A stretch of DNA of 64,000 bases from UBA6019 sp035535055 (lineage in GTDB: Bacteria; Chloroflexota; Dormibacteria; Dormibacterales; Dormibacteraceae), in assembly GCA_035535055.1 (NCBI GenBank), contig DATLQT010000083.1, positions 1 through 64,000 of the forward strand, in the 5' to 3' direction. This document shows, one piece after another, positions 23,279 through 31,977 of the stretch. Position numbers and translations under genes: made by a program. The notes under the pieces are model-generated. The model saw only the letters and a list, made by a program, of their open reading frames with translations, ran no database searches and was not told the origin of the DNA. Every line of letters starts with the position of its first letter. Positions within the stretch are counted from its first letter, which is position 1.

Positions 23279-23297
23279 GCGGTCGGTACCCGACCGC
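23279..23297. promoter_or_regulatory. palindrome upstream of the peptide gene
   Basis: GCGGTCGG-TAC-CCGACCGC is a perfect 8-bp inverted repeat 21 bp upstream of the peptide ATG. It is a candidate operator for the adjacent HTH regulator or a 5'-leader hairpin. Confidence 0.5.
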
Positions 23298-23344
23298 GGC
23301 TCGGATACCTTAACAAAACTGGGCAAAACTGGCAAGTAGCTCAG

Positions 23345-23373
23345 TTGACAATTACTGGGACCCTCGATACCTT
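23345..23373 (+). promoter_or_regulatory. promoter (TTGACA-17-TACCTT)
   Basis: A perfect -35 (23345-23350) and -10-like TACCTT (23368-23373) at 17-bp spacing, 19 bp before the GTG at 23392. A second promoter in the window has the same two hexamers and spacing (56315-56343). Confidence 0.62.
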
Positions 23374-23391
23374 TTCTGGGGAGGTGGAAAA

Positions 23392-23730
23392 GTGGCAGTT
23401 ATCCCGCGGCTACGCGTAATGGACTGGGTCCAGCTGCTGAGCGCGGCCCGGCAGCTGGCCGGCGCGCAGGAGCCGTGGGTGAGCGCCAGCGAGGCCTCCG
23501 AGTACGGGCTCGACCTCCTCGCCGGCGCTGAGTTCCACGGCCTCAGCGAACAGCAGCGGCGGATCCTCCTGATGCACGGCGAGATGTGGCTGACCCAGCC
23601 GCGCTGGGACCGCGCCGCGCTGCTGGCGCTGCTCCGCAAGCAGCTCAGCACCTACCTCATGTTCGACCTCCAGGAGCCGGTTCGGGTCGAACTGGAGGAC
23701 GTTCTCCGGGAGCTGAGCGTTCGGGCTTAA
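23392..23730 (+). CDS. conserved hypothetical protein
   Basis: This 112-residue soluble helical protein has a GTG start, a GGGGAGG ribosome binding site and a strong promoter. It contains LSAARQLAGAQEPWVSASEASEYGLDLLAGAEFHGLSEQQRRILLMHGEMW and a C-terminal EPVRVELEDVLREL. I do not recognise a family. It is divergent from the peptide/HTH-TPR pair, sharing a 133-bp intergenic region, so it may be the regulated target of that system. Confidence 0.62.
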   Translation: MAVIPRLRVMDWVQLLSAARQLAGAQEPWVSASEASEYGLDLLAGAEFHGLSEQQRRILLMHGEMWLTQPRWDRAALLALLRKQLSTYLMFDLQEPVRVELEDVLRELSVRA

Positions 23731-23736
23731 ACGCCC

Positions 23737-24597
23737 TCAGAGCTCCCGGTTGCGGAAGCTCCAGGTGGCCAGCCCGAGCAGGCCCACGATCCACGCCACC
23801 GTCCACGCGAGATAGGCGAGCGCCGGCGGGTTGGGCGCGAAGAAAGGGTTTCCGGCGGCTCGCCGGCCGAGCAGAGCCTGGGCCGCCAGCAGCTGCGGGG
23901 TCTGCAGGTAGTAGAGGGCGCCCCGCCACATGCCGTCGGTCGGGAGCACGATGCGGGAGATGGTCCCGAACATCGCCACCGTGTCGTTGCCGAACGCGTA
24001 CCCGATGTTCCCGACGATGCCGCCGAACCAAACCACCAGCAGCAGGATGGTGGCGACGATACCTCCCGTCATCGGCGCCAGCCGGGTGCTGAACAGCATG
24101 GCGAGGGTCACCGCGACCACGCCCTCGGCGACCAGGAAGGTGATCGCCTCCACCGGGTGCGGAGGCAGGTAGCCGATGACCAGGTTCACGACCTCGAGGT
24201 CGATGGTGGTGGCGGCGATCGTGTAGACGGCGACCAGGAAGGCGAGACCCAGCCAGCGGCCGACCACGATGTCGGCCCGTCGAAGAGGCCGGGTGGCGAT
24301 CGAGAGCATCACGCCCGACTCCACGTCGGCGGAGATTGCCGGGGCCGCCACGAAGATCGAGGCGAAGCTCAGCACGAAGCTGAACATGAAGAAGGTGAGG
24401 ATCGTGAGGACCGAGGCGATCTGGTCCAGGTCGTCGTGGTTGAGGGGGTGCGAGCCGCCCACCGAGGGCAGCTTGGAGAAGCCATAGCCCACCACCGCGA
24501 TCACCGCGAGGGTGAGGCCGGTGAGCGCTATCAACAGCCGCCGTCGCGAGGCTTCGACCAGCGTCATCCGGGCGATCGGCCACAGTGCCCGGCTCAC
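23737..24597 (-). CDS. ABC transporter permease
   Basis: This 286-residue ABC-2-type permease has about six membrane helices: LLIALTGLTLAVIAVVGYGF, SVLTILTFFMFSFVLSFASIF, ADIVVGRWLGLAFLVAVYTI, FLVAEGVVAVTLAMLFS, GIVATILLLVVWFGGIVGNI and a C-terminal helix. The start is the GTG at 24597 in a GTGA overlap with the ATPase stop. The longer ATG reading overlaps the ATPase by about 150 bp and adds unrelated basic residues. It forms an exporter with the adjacent ATPase; the substrate is unknown. Confidence 0.85.
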   Translation of the reverse strand: MSRALWPIARMTLVEASRRRLLIALTGLTLAVIAVVGYGFSKLPSVGGSHPLNHDDLDQIASVLTILTFFMFSFVLSFASIFVAAPAISADVESGVMLSIATRPLRRADIVVGRWLGLAFLVAVYTIAATTIDLEVVNLVIGYLPPHPVEAITFLVAEGVVAVTLAMLFSTRLAPMTGGIVATILLLVVWFGGIVGNIGYAFGNDTVAMFGTISRIVLPTDGMWRGALYYLQTPQLLAAQALLGRRAAGNPFFAPNPPALAYLAWTVAWIVGLLGLATWSFRNREL

Positions 24598-25559
24598 CTC
24601 GCATCCTCCTCGTCGAGAAGCTGGAGGAAGCGATCCTCGAGCGACTGCCGCCGGGGTTCGACGGCGTAGACTCGCCCGCCCAGCCGCACCAGCTCCGAGA
24701 CCAGCTCCGGCACGCGATCTTCGGCGACGCCGCGGAAGGTGAGCCACTCGCCGTCGGCGCTCGGCGCCTTGAAGCCCGCGAGGTCGCCGAGCCGGCCATT
24801 GAGCCCGCCCAGACGGACCCGGACCACGTCGGCATCGCGGAGCAGCTCATCGATGGTGCCGACCGCGATCACCCGGCCGTGGTCGACCACCGCCGCGCGG
24901 TCGCACACCATCTCCACCTCGCTCAACAGGTGGCTGTTGAGAAAGACGGTCGTGCCCCGGTCACGGAGGGCCCGAGTGATCTCCCGGACGTCGTGGCGCC
25001 CCACCGGGTCGAGGGCGCTGGTCGGCTCGTCGAGGAAGATCAGCTCCGGCCGGCCGAGCAGCGCCACCCCGAGGCCGAGGCGCTGCTGCATGCCCTTGGA
25101 GAAGGTCTGGCAGCGGTCGTCGGCCCGGTCGGCCAGGCCGACGGTGGCCAGCGCCTCGGCGATCTCCTCCTTCCAGCCCGAGCGCGGCACCCGGGCGAGC
25201 TCGCAGTGGAAGGCCAGGACCTCCCGCGCGGTGAGGAAGCCCTGGTAGCGGAAGAGCTCGGGCAGGTAGCCGATCTTCCGCCGGGCCGCCAGATCCCCGA
25301 TCGGCGCACCCAGCAGCCACGCCTGGCCGGCGCTCGGCTCGGTGAGGCCCAGCAGCAGCTTCACCGAGGTCGTCTTGCCCGCCCCGTTGGGTCCCAAAAA
25401 GCCAAAGATCTCGCCCTTCGGCACGGTCATCGTCAACCCCGCGAGGGCGGTGACGTGTCCGTAGCGTTTGGCGAGGTCCTGGGTGTGGATGGCGGGCGAC
25501 GAATCGCCCGCCACTTCGATGCTAGATCCCGTTGGCGATGGCGAGAAGCTGGCCGTCAT
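24594..25559 (-). CDS. ABC transporter ATP-binding protein
   Basis: This 321-residue ATPase has Walker A GPNGAGKTT (about 57-65), a Q-loop region at GYLPE, signature FSKGMQQRLGLG, Walker B LIFLDEPTSALDP and a switch His in NSHLLSE. A C-terminal extension of about 80 residues is typical of drug-export and CcmA-like subunits. Starting at ATG 25559 it overlaps the anti-sigma gene by 38 bp. A GTG at 25514 would avoid this overlap and keep the whole domain. The neighbouring permease completes the transporter. Confidence 0.9.
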   Translation of the reverse strand: MTASFSPSPTGSSIEVAGDSSPAIHTQDLAKRYGHVTALAGLTMTVPKGEIFGFLGPNGAGKTTSVKLLLGLTEPSAGQAWLLGAPIGDLAARRKIGYLPELFRYQGFLTAREVLAFHCELARVPRSGWKEEIAEALATVGLADRADDRCQTFSKGMQQRLGLGVALLGRPELIFLDEPTSALDPVGRHDVREITRALRDRGTTVFLNSHLLSEVEMVCDRAAVVDHGRVIAVGTIDELLRDADVVRVRLGGLNGRLGDLAGFKAPSADGEWLTFRGVAEDRVPELVSELVRLGGRVYAVEPRRQSLEDRFLQLLDEEDAR

Positions 25560-26634
25560 CGAGGTGACCGGCCACTGCGTAGACGAGTCCTGACTGCTCC
25601 CAAACCAACCCCTTTGCGGTTCCGGTGTTGTCCGCGATCAGTACAGCAGAGTTGCCGTTGATGGTCTCGGGCGTGGAGGTCGCCATCCCGGCGGGAATCG
25701 GGATCACGAGGTTGCCGGCGGCCAGCGGCTCGCCGATCGCCTTGATTTCGGCGACCAGGGTCGGGTTGGAGGCGATGCCCGGCTGCAGGACCAGGAAGTT
25801 CTCCAGCTCAGCGGCGGACACGCCGGTCGAGGTAACGACGGGCGTGTTGGCGACTCCCTCGATCAGCGGCAGGTTGCTGAGCGAGGTGTTCTTGTCGATG
25901 GTGCCGAACACCTCACCGACGGCCGGGCCGGCGGTCAGCGTGAGGGTGGTCCCGTCGATGCCGGCGGGGAAGACCGGCGCCGGCTTGCCTGCGGCGGCCG
26001 CGGCGGCGGTGGCCTTGGCGGCGCTGAAGGTGAAGCTGACCACCGACTTGCCGACCACCGTGTAGGTGACCTGCTGGCCGGCATAGGAGGCCGGCGTCGC
26101 GGGCACCGTCAGGCCCGACAGGCTGTGGGCCTCGTCGGCCGAGAGCACGGCCTGGGTCGTGCCCTTGGTGACGATCCTCGTGGTCCCGTACTGGGAGAGG
26201 TCGGGCAGCCCCGTCAGCTCACCTTTCGCGGGTGGGGTGACGCTCACCGTCTTGACGCCCTGGTCGGGCTTGAAGATGGTCAGCACGCTCGGGGAGGCCG
26301 CGAAGGCGAGCGCGCCGATGGTGACCACGGCGGCCACCAGTGCCAGCGGGGCTGCGGTTCGGGGAGCGTTCCAGCTGAAGCGAGCCCAGGCCCGCCGGTG
26401 AGCCGGGGCGACGGCGGACCGGTTCCGGACCAGGTTGAGCGCGCGAGCGGCGTCGGGCTCGAAGGCGGGCACCGCCAGCCGCCGGGCCGCGCCGGCGGCC
26501 TCGGTGGCCAGCAGCCCGCTTCGCGAGCGGCAGGCTTCGCAGCCGTCCAGGTGAACCCGGTCGGCCTCCGAAGCCGCCAGGGGTTCGTCGATCAGGCGGC
26601 GCAGGTCGCCGTCGTCAAGATGTCGCATTGTCAA
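25522..26634 (-). CDS. zinc-finger anti-sigma factor with a large extracytoplasmic domain
   Basis: This 370-residue protein has an N-terminal zf-HC2 motif H-x3-C-x2-C (HLDGCEACRS, about 28-37), which in anti-sigma factors grips the ECF sigma factor. One membrane segment (about 96-114) and a large extracytoplasmic domain follow. The domain includes an Ala-rich linker (KATAAAAAAGKPA), and I do not recognise it. The start codon overlaps the sigma-factor stop by 20 bp, showing a coupled pair. The ABC transporter follows in the same operon and is a likely target or partner. Confidence 0.82.
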   Translation of the reverse strand: MTMRHLDDGDLRRLIDEPLAASEADRVHLDGCEACRSRSGLLATEAAGAARRLAVPAFEPDAARALNLVRNRSAVAPAHRRAWARFSWNAPRTAAPLALVAAVVTIGALAFAASPSVLTIFKPDQGVKTVSVTPPAKGELTGLPDLSQYGTTRIVTKGTTQAVLSADEAHSLSGLTVPATPASYAGQQVTYTVVGKSVVSFTFSAAKATAAAAAAGKPAPVFPAGIDGTTLTLTAGPAVGEVFGTIDKNTSLSNLPLIEGVANTPVVTSTGVSAAELENFLVLQPGIASNPTLVAEIKAIGEPLAAGNLVIPIPAGMATSTPETINGNSAVLIADNTGTAKGLVWEQSGLVYAVAGHLDDGQLLAIANGI

Positions 26635-27148
26635 CCTCCCGCCGAAGCTTCGCCTCGGCCCTTCTCAAAAGTGTTCCGATCTGTCCGACCTTCACGCCGA
26701 GCGCCTGGGCGACCTCGGCGTAGCTGAGCCCCCCGTACCGGAGCGCCAGCACGGTGGCGCTCTTGCCCGGCAACCGGGCCAGCGCGGCTCGGACCAGGAG
26801 CCGCTCCTCGGTCACCTCGGCCACGTCGGCCGGGTCCACCGAGCGCTGCGTCTCGAGCGCGCCGTAACTCGCCTCCCGCCGGTTCCGGCGGGAGCGCGAA
26901 CGGACCGCGTTGAGAGCGGTGTTGGCCGCCGCCCGGTGCAGCCACGGCCCGGCGTAGGGCGCGTCCGCCCGGTGCAGGCGGTGGAAGTCGACGAAGACCT
27001 CCTGCGCCACGTCCTCGGCCTCGTGGCGGTCGGCCAGCACGCGGTAGGCGATCCCGACCACCCTCGAGTACTCGTCGCGAAAGAGTCGCTCGAACGGGTC
27101 CGCCGCTGACTGGGCTCGGCCGTAGCGGTTGGCGGTTATGGCCTGCAC
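26615..27148 (-). CDS. ECF RNA polymerase sigma factor
   Basis: This 177-residue sigma-70 family protein has region 2 (FERLFRDEYSRVVGIAYRVLADRHEAEDVAQEVFVDFHRLH, about 19-58) and region 4 (LARLPGKSATVLALRYGGLSYAEVAQALGVKVGQIGTLLRRAEAKLR, about 124-170). It lacks regions 1 and 3, as ECF factors do. It is co-transcribed with the zf-HC2 anti-sigma gene, so release of the anti-sigma factor by an envelope signal is the likely control. Confidence 0.92.
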   Translation of the reverse strand: MQAITANRYGRAQSAADPFERLFRDEYSRVVGIAYRVLADRHEAEDVAQEVFVDFHRLHRADAPYAGPWLHRAAANTALNAVRSRSRRNRREASYGALETQRSVDPADVAEVTEERLLVRAALARLPGKSATVLALRYGGLSYAEVAQALGVKVGQIGTLLRRAEAKLRREVDNATS

Positions 27149-27186
27149 AACCTACAAGCACCGCCCCCGCCGGGAATGTGACGGAA

Positions 27187-28065
27187 TCAGGCTTCGGCGG
27201 CCGCCGGGCGGGCTCGCCGGGTCGCGAGCACCGAGCCGCCCAGGATGAGCGCGAAGCCACCGATCATCGCCGGGGTCAGGTTCTCGCCCAGCGCCACCAC
27301 GCCCAGAACCGCCGCCACCGCCGGGTTGACATAGGTGATCACAGTGGAGCGTACCGGCCCGATCTCGGCGATCAGCTGGGCGAAGAGCACGAAGGCCAGC
27401 GCGGTGCAGATAAGGGCCAACAGGGCCACCGCGAAGAGCGCCGATGGCGAGGGCATTGCCGCGGGCCAGGTGAGCACGGCGAGGGGCACGTAAGCGATCG
27501 CGGTGGCGGCCAGGGCGAAGGCCATCACGGCGACCCCGGGCTGATCGGCCAGGTAGCGCGAGAGGATCGCGGGGCCGACCGCATAGCACACTGCCACCAG
27601 CAGCACCTGCGCGATCGGGAACCAGTTGCCCGCCCGGATGTCGAGGCCGACCACGAGGCCGACGCCGACGATCCCGACCAGGAGGCCGGCGAGGGCGACC
27701 GGCCGCGTCCGTTCGGCCGTCCCGAGGACCAGGGCTATCACCGTCGCCACCAGGGGCACGGCCGAGATCAGGAGGCCCGCCAGCGAACTGGTTATCTGCT
27801 GCTCCGCGCTGGAGAGGGCCAGCCAGGGGATGCCTATCTCGATGGCGGCGAAGGCGAGGACCGGCAGCCAGCGCCGGCGCAGCCGGGACGCCGCACCTCG
27901 CCGGAACGCGAAGGGCAGCAGGATGACCGCCGCGATCCCCGCCCGGCAGAAGACCAGGACCTCGGGCGAGATCTCGGCGACCGCCACCCGGATGAAGAGG
28001 TAAGGGATCCCCCAGATGACGCACATGGCGATGAAGAGCAGCAGCCCGCGTCGAGTCACCGGCAA
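27187..28065 (-). CDS. EamA/DMT-family transporter
   Basis: This 292-residue protein has ten hydrophobic helices in two EamA repeats. It opens LLLFIAMCVIWGIPYLFIRVAVAEISP, the typical first helix of drug/metabolite exporters (RhaT/YdcZ type), and repeats the pattern from about residue 150. DMT proteins export amino acids, sugars or metabolites by proton exchange; the substrate is unknown here. It ends about 38 bp before the ECF gene start and may share its control. Confidence 0.88.
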   Translation of the reverse strand: MPVTRRGLLLFIAMCVIWGIPYLFIRVAVAEISPEVLVFCRAGIAAVILLPFAFRRGAASRLRRRWLPVLAFAAIEIGIPWLALSSAEQQITSSLAGLLISAVPLVATVIALVLGTAERTRPVALAGLLVGIVGVGLVVGLDIRAGNWFPIAQVLLVAVCYAVGPAILSRYLADQPGVAVMAFALAATAIAYVPLAVLTWPAAMPSPSALFAVALLALICTALAFVLFAQLIAEIGPVRSTVITYVNPAVAAVLGVVALGENLTPAMIGGFALILGGSVLATRRARPAAAEA

Positions 28066-28161
28066 ACGATAGGGAAACGGCCCGGTCGCAATCGCCCGTG
28101 CTTACAAACTTCTGACGGTCCCATTAACACCGGGCGCTCCCGCCCGGCCAACAATTCGTCC

Positions 28162-29640
28162 ATGGCAGTTGGGACGGATGCGGGCCGGATCCAGGCCACC
28201 CCGCGCCGAAGGGGCGCCGTGACCCGCCGCGCGGTCCTCGCCACCGCCGTCGTCGGCGGCGCTGGCGTCGCCGCGCTGAGGCTTCTCGGCCTCCGCCCGC
28301 AGGCGCTGACGCAGTCGATCAGCGGCGGCACCGGCTGGGTGTCGCCGCTCGGCAACGAGAACGCCCAGGTCCTTCAGCTGCTCCGTCGGGCCACCTTTGG
28401 CGCCGGGCCGGCCGACCTGGAGCAGGCTCTCTCGGACGGCTACCAGAAGACGCTCGCCCGGTTGCTGGAAACGCCGGCCGCCAAACCGCCCGCCCTGCCC
28501 GGCGCCGACGACGCGAGCCGAACCAGCCCGCTCAACCTCCGCCAGCTGCAGAAGTGGTGGCTCGATCACCTATTGAGCACGCCCACCCCGTTCGCGGAGC
28601 GGATGGCCCTCTTCTGGCACGGCCACTTCACCAGCGACTTCCAAAAGGTCGGCCTCCAAGACCCCTACCTCTACTGGCAAAACCAGACCTGGCGCGACAA
28701 CGCGCTGGGCGATTTCCGGAGCTTCCTCTACCAGGTGACGATCGACCCCGCGATGCTGCGCTACCTGGACCTCGGGACGTCGACCGGGCAGGCCCCCAAC
28801 GAGAACTACGCCCGCGAGCTGATGGAACTCTTCACGATGGGCGCCGGGAACTTCACCGAGGACGACGTCCGCGCCGCCGCCAAGGGCCTGGCCGGCTGGC
28901 GCGAGCCAAACACCGCCGCCATGCTGGCGGCCCAGAGGGCCAACCCCAACGTCGGCGCGGCGGCCTCCCGGGTCCCCGCCGACACGGTCAGGACGGGCGT
29001 CTTCGTCCCCCGCCGCGCCTACCACGGCGGCCCCACCACCTTCCTCGGCAGGACGGCCAGCTATGACACCAAGAGCATCCTCGACCAGATCTTCGCCCAG
29101 CCGGCGACGGCGCCCTTCGTCGTCCAGAGGGTGCTGGTCGACTTCGCCATGCCGAACGCTCCGGCGGCGACGGTCAAGCGGCTGGCGGCGAACTTCATAA
29201 GGTCGGGCTGGAGCATCCGCCAGCTGATGAGCGACGTCTTCACCAGCGACGAGTTCAAATCGGCATCCGCCTACCGATCCCTGGTCAAGCAGCCGGCCGA
29301 GTTCATGGCCCACGCCCTTCGGGCGGTCGACGCGGTGGCGCTGACGCCACTGGTGATCGAGAGCGCGAGCGGTATGGGCCAGGTCCTCTTCGACCCGCCC
29401 GATGTCGGCGGCTGGCCTCTCAACGAGAGTTGGGTCTCCTCCAACACCGTCATCGAGCGCATCAATTTCGTCACCCGGCTTCTCGCCTCCGCCGGCAGCC
29501 TGCCGGCGGCGACCAGGGCGCACCTCGACCAGCTCGACGGGGTCCTGAGCCCGGCCACCGCCGCCCTCCTCAACTCGGCGACCACCGACCTCGAGCGCTG
29601 GACGATCGTACTCGCCTCGCCGGAATTCCAACTGAAGTAG
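28162..29640 (+). CDS. DUF1800 secreted protein
   Basis: This 492-residue protein has a twin-arginine-like leader (TRRAVLATAVVGGAGVAALRLLG) and the DUF1800 core: LLRRATFGAGPADLEQALSDGY, WWLDHLLSTPTPFAERMALFWHGHFTSDF, NENYARELMELFTMGAGNFTEDDVR and FDPPDVGGWPLNESW. DUF1800 proteins are Tat-exported, of unknown activity, and almost always next to DUF1501. The start is the ATG at 28162; the frame is open far upstream but without a leader. It is divergent from the DMT exporter. Confidence 0.9.
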   Translation: MAVGTDAGRIQATPRRRGAVTRRAVLATAVVGGAGVAALRLLGLRPQALTQSISGGTGWVSPLGNENAQVLQLLRRATFGAGPADLEQALSDGYQKTLARLLETPAAKPPALPGADDASRTSPLNLRQLQKWWLDHLLSTPTPFAERMALFWHGHFTSDFQKVGLQDPYLYWQNQTWRDNALGDFRSFLYQVTIDPAMLRYLDLGTSTGQAPNENYARELMELFTMGAGNFTEDDVRAAAKGLAGWREPNTAAMLAAQRANPNVGAAASRVPADTVRTGVFVPRRAYHGGPTTFLGRTASYDTKSILDQIFAQPATAPFVVQRVLVDFAMPNAPAATVKRLAANFIRSGWSIRQLMSDVFTSDEFKSASAYRSLVKQPAEFMAHALRAVDAVALTPLVIESASGMGQVLFDPPDVGGWPLNESWVSSNTVIERINFVTRLLASAGSLPAATRAHLDQLDGVLSPATAALLNSATTDLERWTIVLASPEFQLK

Positions 29641-29651
29641 GTGAAATCGCG

Positions 29652-30950
29652 ATGACCACAGAGCACGGCATCAACGCCCTCAAGCGGCGCGACTTCCTCC
29701 GCGCCGGCCTCGTCTTCGGAGCTGGCGCGGCGGGCCTCGCGGCCGGCTACGCGGCGGTTCCGGACGCCTTCGCGCGCGCCGTTTACGCGGCCAAGCAGGC
29801 TGGGATCAGCAACGACAACGTCCTCGTCATGGTCCAGCTCGCGGGCGGCAACGACGGCCTTCGGACGGTCATCCCCCTGCAGGACCCGAAGCTGCACGAC
29901 CTGAGGCCGAAGCTGGCCGCCCCCTCGGTCGCGGCTGCATTGCCGATCACCTCCGACTATGGCCTGAACGGCAACCTGACGGGGGTCAAAAAGCTCTTCG
30001 ACCAGGGCCGCGTCGGCATCGTCCAGGGCGTCGGCTACCCGAACCCGGTCTTCTCGCACTTCGAGTCGATCCGCGTCTGGGAGACCGGGGACCCGACCCG
30101 GCGGTCGATTGACGGCTGGCTTGGCAAGCTGGCCGCCAGCCAGTACGACACCCTCGGTCACCCGCTGACCAGCTGCGCCTGTGGCGCGACCGACGTGCCT
30201 GGCGCACTCCGTGACCTGCAGGCGACGATCACCGTGATCCAGGACCCGAAGACCTACGGGTTCAGCGGCGGTGACCCCGTCGAGGAGGCCGTCACCGCGC
30301 TCTACCAGAACACCCCAGGCATCTATGGCGCCCTCTTCGACACCGCGCTGGCGACCGCCAAGGACACCATCGCGAGCCTCAAGACAGCCTCCACTAAGTA
30401 CACGCCGATGGCGACCTACTCCGACCAGGCGAAGCTCGTCTATTCGTCCAAGAACCAACTCGCCGCCGCCCTCCAGCTGGCCGCCGAGTTGATCGTCGCC
30501 GGCACCGGAGTGAAGCTGCTCCACGTCACCCTGGGCGGCTTCGACACCCACTACACCGAGCTCAACCGCCACGACGACCTGATGGGCTATTTCGACCAGG
30601 CGGTCAGCGCCTTCTTCCAGGACCTCGACGCCCACGGCGTGGCCGACCGGGTGCTGCTCGCGACCTGGTCCGAGTTCGGCCGCCGGCCGATGGAGAACGC
30701 CTCCGGCGGCACCGACCACGGCGCGGCCTCGCCGGTGCTGCTGGTCGGCAGCCCGGTCAAGGGCGGCCTCTACGGCGGAGCGCCGAGCCTCGAGAGCCTC
30801 GATTCGACCGGCAACCTCAAGTACACGGTCGACTTCCGCTCCGTCTACCAAGAGATCCTGTCCTCCCACCTCGGGGCCGACGCGAAGTCGGTGCTTGGCG
30901 ACGTCTTCGAGCGCGTCCCCTTCATCAAGGCCCCCGTCGGGGTCGCCTGA
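29652..30950 (+). CDS. DUF1501 secreted protein
   Basis: This 432-residue protein has a clear Tat signal (LKRRDFLRAGLVFGAGAAGLAAGYA) and DUF1501/sulfatase-like signatures: LVMVQLAGGNDGLRTVIPL near residue 60, GVKLLHVTLGGFDTHYTE at about 294-311 and LLATWSEFGRRPMENASGGTDHGAASPVLL at about 337-366. The fold is alkaline-phosphatase-like; Asp and His residues in GGFDTH and GTDHG may bind metal. It follows DUF1800 by 11 bp and forms the standard DUF1800-DUF1501 pair. Confidence 0.92.
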   Translation: MTTEHGINALKRRDFLRAGLVFGAGAAGLAAGYAAVPDAFARAVYAAKQAGISNDNVLVMVQLAGGNDGLRTVIPLQDPKLHDLRPKLAAPSVAAALPITSDYGLNGNLTGVKKLFDQGRVGIVQGVGYPNPVFSHFESIRVWETGDPTRRSIDGWLGKLAASQYDTLGHPLTSCACGATDVPGALRDLQATITVIQDPKTYGFSGGDPVEEAVTALYQNTPGIYGALFDTALATAKDTIASLKTASTKYTPMATYSDQAKLVYSSKNQLAAALQLAAELIVAGTGVKLLHVTLGGFDTHYTELNRHDDLMGYFDQAVSAFFQDLDAHGVADRVLLATWSEFGRRPMENASGGTDHGAASPVLLVGSPVKGGLYGGAPSLESLDSTGNLKYTVDFRSVYQEILSSHLGADAKSVLGDVFERVPFIKAPVGVA

Positions 30951-30962
30951 AAGCTTCGTGCC

Positions 30963-31175
30963 ATGCCGGCCTGGTCCCTGAAGGTCATCGCCTGCCTGCT
31001 GACCGGGCTGGCGACGGTCGGTTCGGCCCTCTACGTCGGCGGCCACCTGAAGAACCCGGCGGCGCCGCTGCGACCGCCCGTGGTCGGCGCCTCCAGCGCG
31101 ATCGTGCTCCACCTGGAGCCGCAGGTGCAGGTCAATCCCGGGCAGCCGCCGCTCACCTTCACCAGTGTCTCCTGA
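30963..31175 (+). CDS. small membrane-anchored hypothetical protein
   Basis: This 70-residue protein has one N-terminal membrane segment (LKVIACLLTGLATVGSALYVGG) and a short proline-rich extracytoplasmic tail ending QVNPGQPPLTFTSVS. It sits between DUF1501 and apbE, overlapping the latter by 11 bp. The tail has no classic flavinylation motif (DGATGAS-like), so it is not an obvious ApbE substrate. No family is recognised. Confidence 0.58.
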   Translation: MPAWSLKVIACLLTGLATVGSALYVGGHLKNPAAPLRPPVVGASSAIVLHLEPQVQVNPGQPPLTFTSVS

Positions 31176-31977
31176 CGTCCTCCGCTTCGAATCGCTGGGG
31201 ACCACCTGCGAGCTGTTCGGGGTCGGCATCGACCACGTGCGTCTTGCGGAGGGACGCGCCTGGATCGAGGACATGCACAGCCGGTTGACCCGGTTCGATG
31301 CCGCGAGCGAGCTCTCCCGCTTCAACGGCTCGGCCGGGGAGTGGGTGGCGGTCAGCCCCGAGCTCGAGTCGCTGCTCCGAGATGCCCTGCGCGCCCACGA
31401 CCTTTCCGGTGGATTGGTCCACGCCGCGGTGCTGGGCGCGCTGATGGCGGCAGGCTACGGCCGGACCTTCGCCGCCGGCCCCACCACGGTTCTCGAAACG
31501 GTCACCCCGGGGGCTCTGCCCGCGCTGCCGCGGGTGCTGGAGGTTACCCCCGGGGCTGCCCGGCTCCGGCAGGGCTTCGGTATCGACCTGGGCGGGATCG
31601 CCAAGGGCTGGCTCGCCGACCGCCTTGCCTCCTGGCTCGGACCCAACTGTCTGGTCAACCTCGGCGGCGACCTCTACGCCCGCGGCGCCGGCCCGTCCGG
31701 TGAGGGCTGGCCGGTCGGGTTCGGCGGCACCACAGTGTTGCTCCGCGACCGGGCGGCCGCCACCAGCGGCACCCACCGTCGCGCCTGGGGCGAGGGCCTT
31801 CATCACCTGGTGGACCCGCGCACCGAGCGGCCGGCCGAGACGGACCTGGTCGAGGTGTCGGTGGTCGCCGCGACCGCCGCCGACGCCGAGGTCCACGCCA
31901 AGACCGCGCTGCTCCTCGGCCGCGCCGCGGCGCCCTATTACCTGGGCGGGTGCTGCTCGGGCTGGAACCTCAGGTGA
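31165..31977 (+). CDS. apbE: FAD:protein FMN transferase (ApbE)
   Basis: This 270-residue protein has ApbE signatures: FESLGTTCELFG at the N-terminus, MHSRLTRFDAASELSRFN, FGIDLGGIAKGWLADRLA near 132-150, LVNLGGDLYARG, and ATSGTHRRAWGEGLHHLVDPRT. ApbE attaches FMN covalently to Thr/Ser of redox proteins. No lipoprotein signal is present and it starts at GTG 31165. A ferric-reductase-like membrane protein follows directly, so flavin-linked electron transfer is suggested. Confidence 0.9.
   Translation: MSPDVLRFESLGTTCELFGVGIDHVRLAEGRAWIEDMHSRLTRFDAASELSRFNGSAGEWVAVSPELESLLRDALRAHDLSGGLVHAAVLGALMAAGYGRTFAAGPTTVLETVTPGALPALPRVLEVTPGAARLRQGFGIDLGGIAKGWLADRLASWLGPNCLVNLGGDLYARGAGPSGEGWPVGFGGTTVLLRDRAAATSGTHRRAWGEGLHHLVDPRTERPAETDLVEVSVVAATAADAEVHAKTALLLGRAAAPYYLGGCCSGWNLR

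Noticed and set aside
29271..31325. 684-codon minus-strand ORF
   Set aside because: Antisense to the DUF1800/DUF1501/apbE genes; composition typical of shadow frames.
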